Positions 5,238-5,524 of a stretch of DNA of 5,524 nt are shown in pieces. The first letter of the stretch is position 1. Each line of letters begins with the position of its first letter. Where the stretch lies: NCBI GenBank assembly GCA_902782625.1, contig CACZNZ010000284.1:1-5524 (forward strand), given 5' to 3'. This DNA is from an uncultured Lachnospiraceae bacterium. Its GTDB lineage: Bacteria > Bacillota > Clostridia > Lachnospirales > Lachnospiraceae. Made by a program: the position numbers and the translations under genes. The notes under the pieces were generated by a model, which was not told the origin of the DNA, did no database searches, and was given only the letters and a program-made list of their open reading frames with translations.

Positions 5238-5524
5238 TTAGTCCTCGATTTCTGCAATACAAACTACCTGGGTAGAGTCAAGGCCGAGAATTCTGAGCGG
5301 AGCATTGAAGAAGCGAACAATCTTCGCATCTTTCGGAAGCTCGGACAGATGCATATCTTCTACGCCTGTACAGAATTTGCCTGTGTAATATCCGAGGATA
5401 TGACGATGGCAGTCTGGCGGAAGTTCGCCTTCCGGACAGCTTGCAGATGCAGATCCGATTGCCAGGAAGTCCATGCCGATTCCCTTCAGATTCGGGAAGT
5501 TCTCTGTCAGATAGTCGCCGGCAC
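5238..5524 (-). CDS. Cyclase / kynurenine-formamidase-like hydrolase (5' end outside window)
   Basis: The C-terminal 94 residues of a protein whose start lies beyond the right edge; the frame is open from 5524 to the TAA at 5240-5238. The visible part reads as the end of a metal-dependent cyclase-family (Pfam Cyclase, PF04199) domain: 'AGDYLTENFPNLKGIGMDFLAI' at the edge, the conserved His of DCHRHILG, the acidic position VEDMHLSELP where the family usually has E-N-L, and the closing pattern FFNAPLRILGLD...VVCIAEIED, comparable to 'lPlki.g.dgspvRviA'. The family includes bacterial arylformamidases (KynB) and related amide hydrolases using Zn2+/Mn2+. The HxGTHxDxPxH metal motif would be upstream and is not visible. 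Convergent with the GntR regulator and sharing its terminator. The true substrate is unknown; kynurenine activity should not be assumed. Confidence 0.75.
   Translation of the reverse strand, partial: AGDYLTENFPNLKGIGMDFLAIGSASASCPEGELPPDCHRHILGYYTGKFCTGVEDMHLSELPKDAKIVRFFNAPLRILGLDSTQVVCIAEIED

Noticed and set aside
5223..5240. TAATTC...GAATTA inverted repeat at the end of the cyclase gene
   Set aside because: Six AT-rich pairs with a six-base loop overlapping the stop codon form a weak hairpin without a T-run. The nearby strong terminator explains the 3' end.

Overview
The window looks like chromosomal DNA of a low-to-mid-GC Firmicute, most likely a Clostridia/Lachnospiraceae-type gut anaerobe. 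The grounds are strong AAGGAGG-type ribosome binding sites, a 'MFCSNCG' zinc-ribbon/FHA membrane protein, a short HD-domain hydrolase, an FCD-type GntR regulator and a factor-independent terminator with a U-tract. The genus is not determined. No rRNA, tRNA, CRISPR array, insertion sequence or phage gene was seen.

Layout. Positions 1-4345 hold five genes on the minus strand, closely packed and read from right to left. In transcription order they are: a putative heavy-metal exporter of the ArsP_2 type (4345-3485); a zinc-ribbon, multi-pass membrane, FHA-domain protein (3462-2008); an HD-domain phosphohydrolase (1997-1521); a small YhdT/DUF997 membrane protein (1479-1219); and a PanF-type sodium/pantothenate symporter that runs off the left edge (1229-1). 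The gaps are 22, 10 and 41 bases, and the last pair overlaps by 11 bases, so one operon is plausible. YhdT-PanF is a known pair. Its combination with a metal exporter, an FHA sensor and an HD hydrolase is unfamiliar to me.

Positions 4346-4494 are a divergent control region. It holds a readable promoter on each strand, two inverted repeats placed as operators would be, and a 12-base imperfect direct repeat (10 of 12 identical) shared by the two promoters. To the right, 4495-5133 on the plus strand encodes a GntR/FCD transcription factor, which may regulate itself and the divergent operon. A bidirectional hairpin terminator at about 5159-5201 separates it from a convergent minus-strand gene (5524-5238, start outside the window), which is the C-terminal part of a cyclase/kynurenine-formamidase-like hydrolase.

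Most genes are recognisable families. The points worth a second look are the FHA protein (unusual architecture, a possible phosphothreonine ligand just before its own FHA domain, altered FHA motifs), the Cys/His-rich loop of the exporter, the palindromic sites in the divergent promoter region, and the mixed gene content of the operon.
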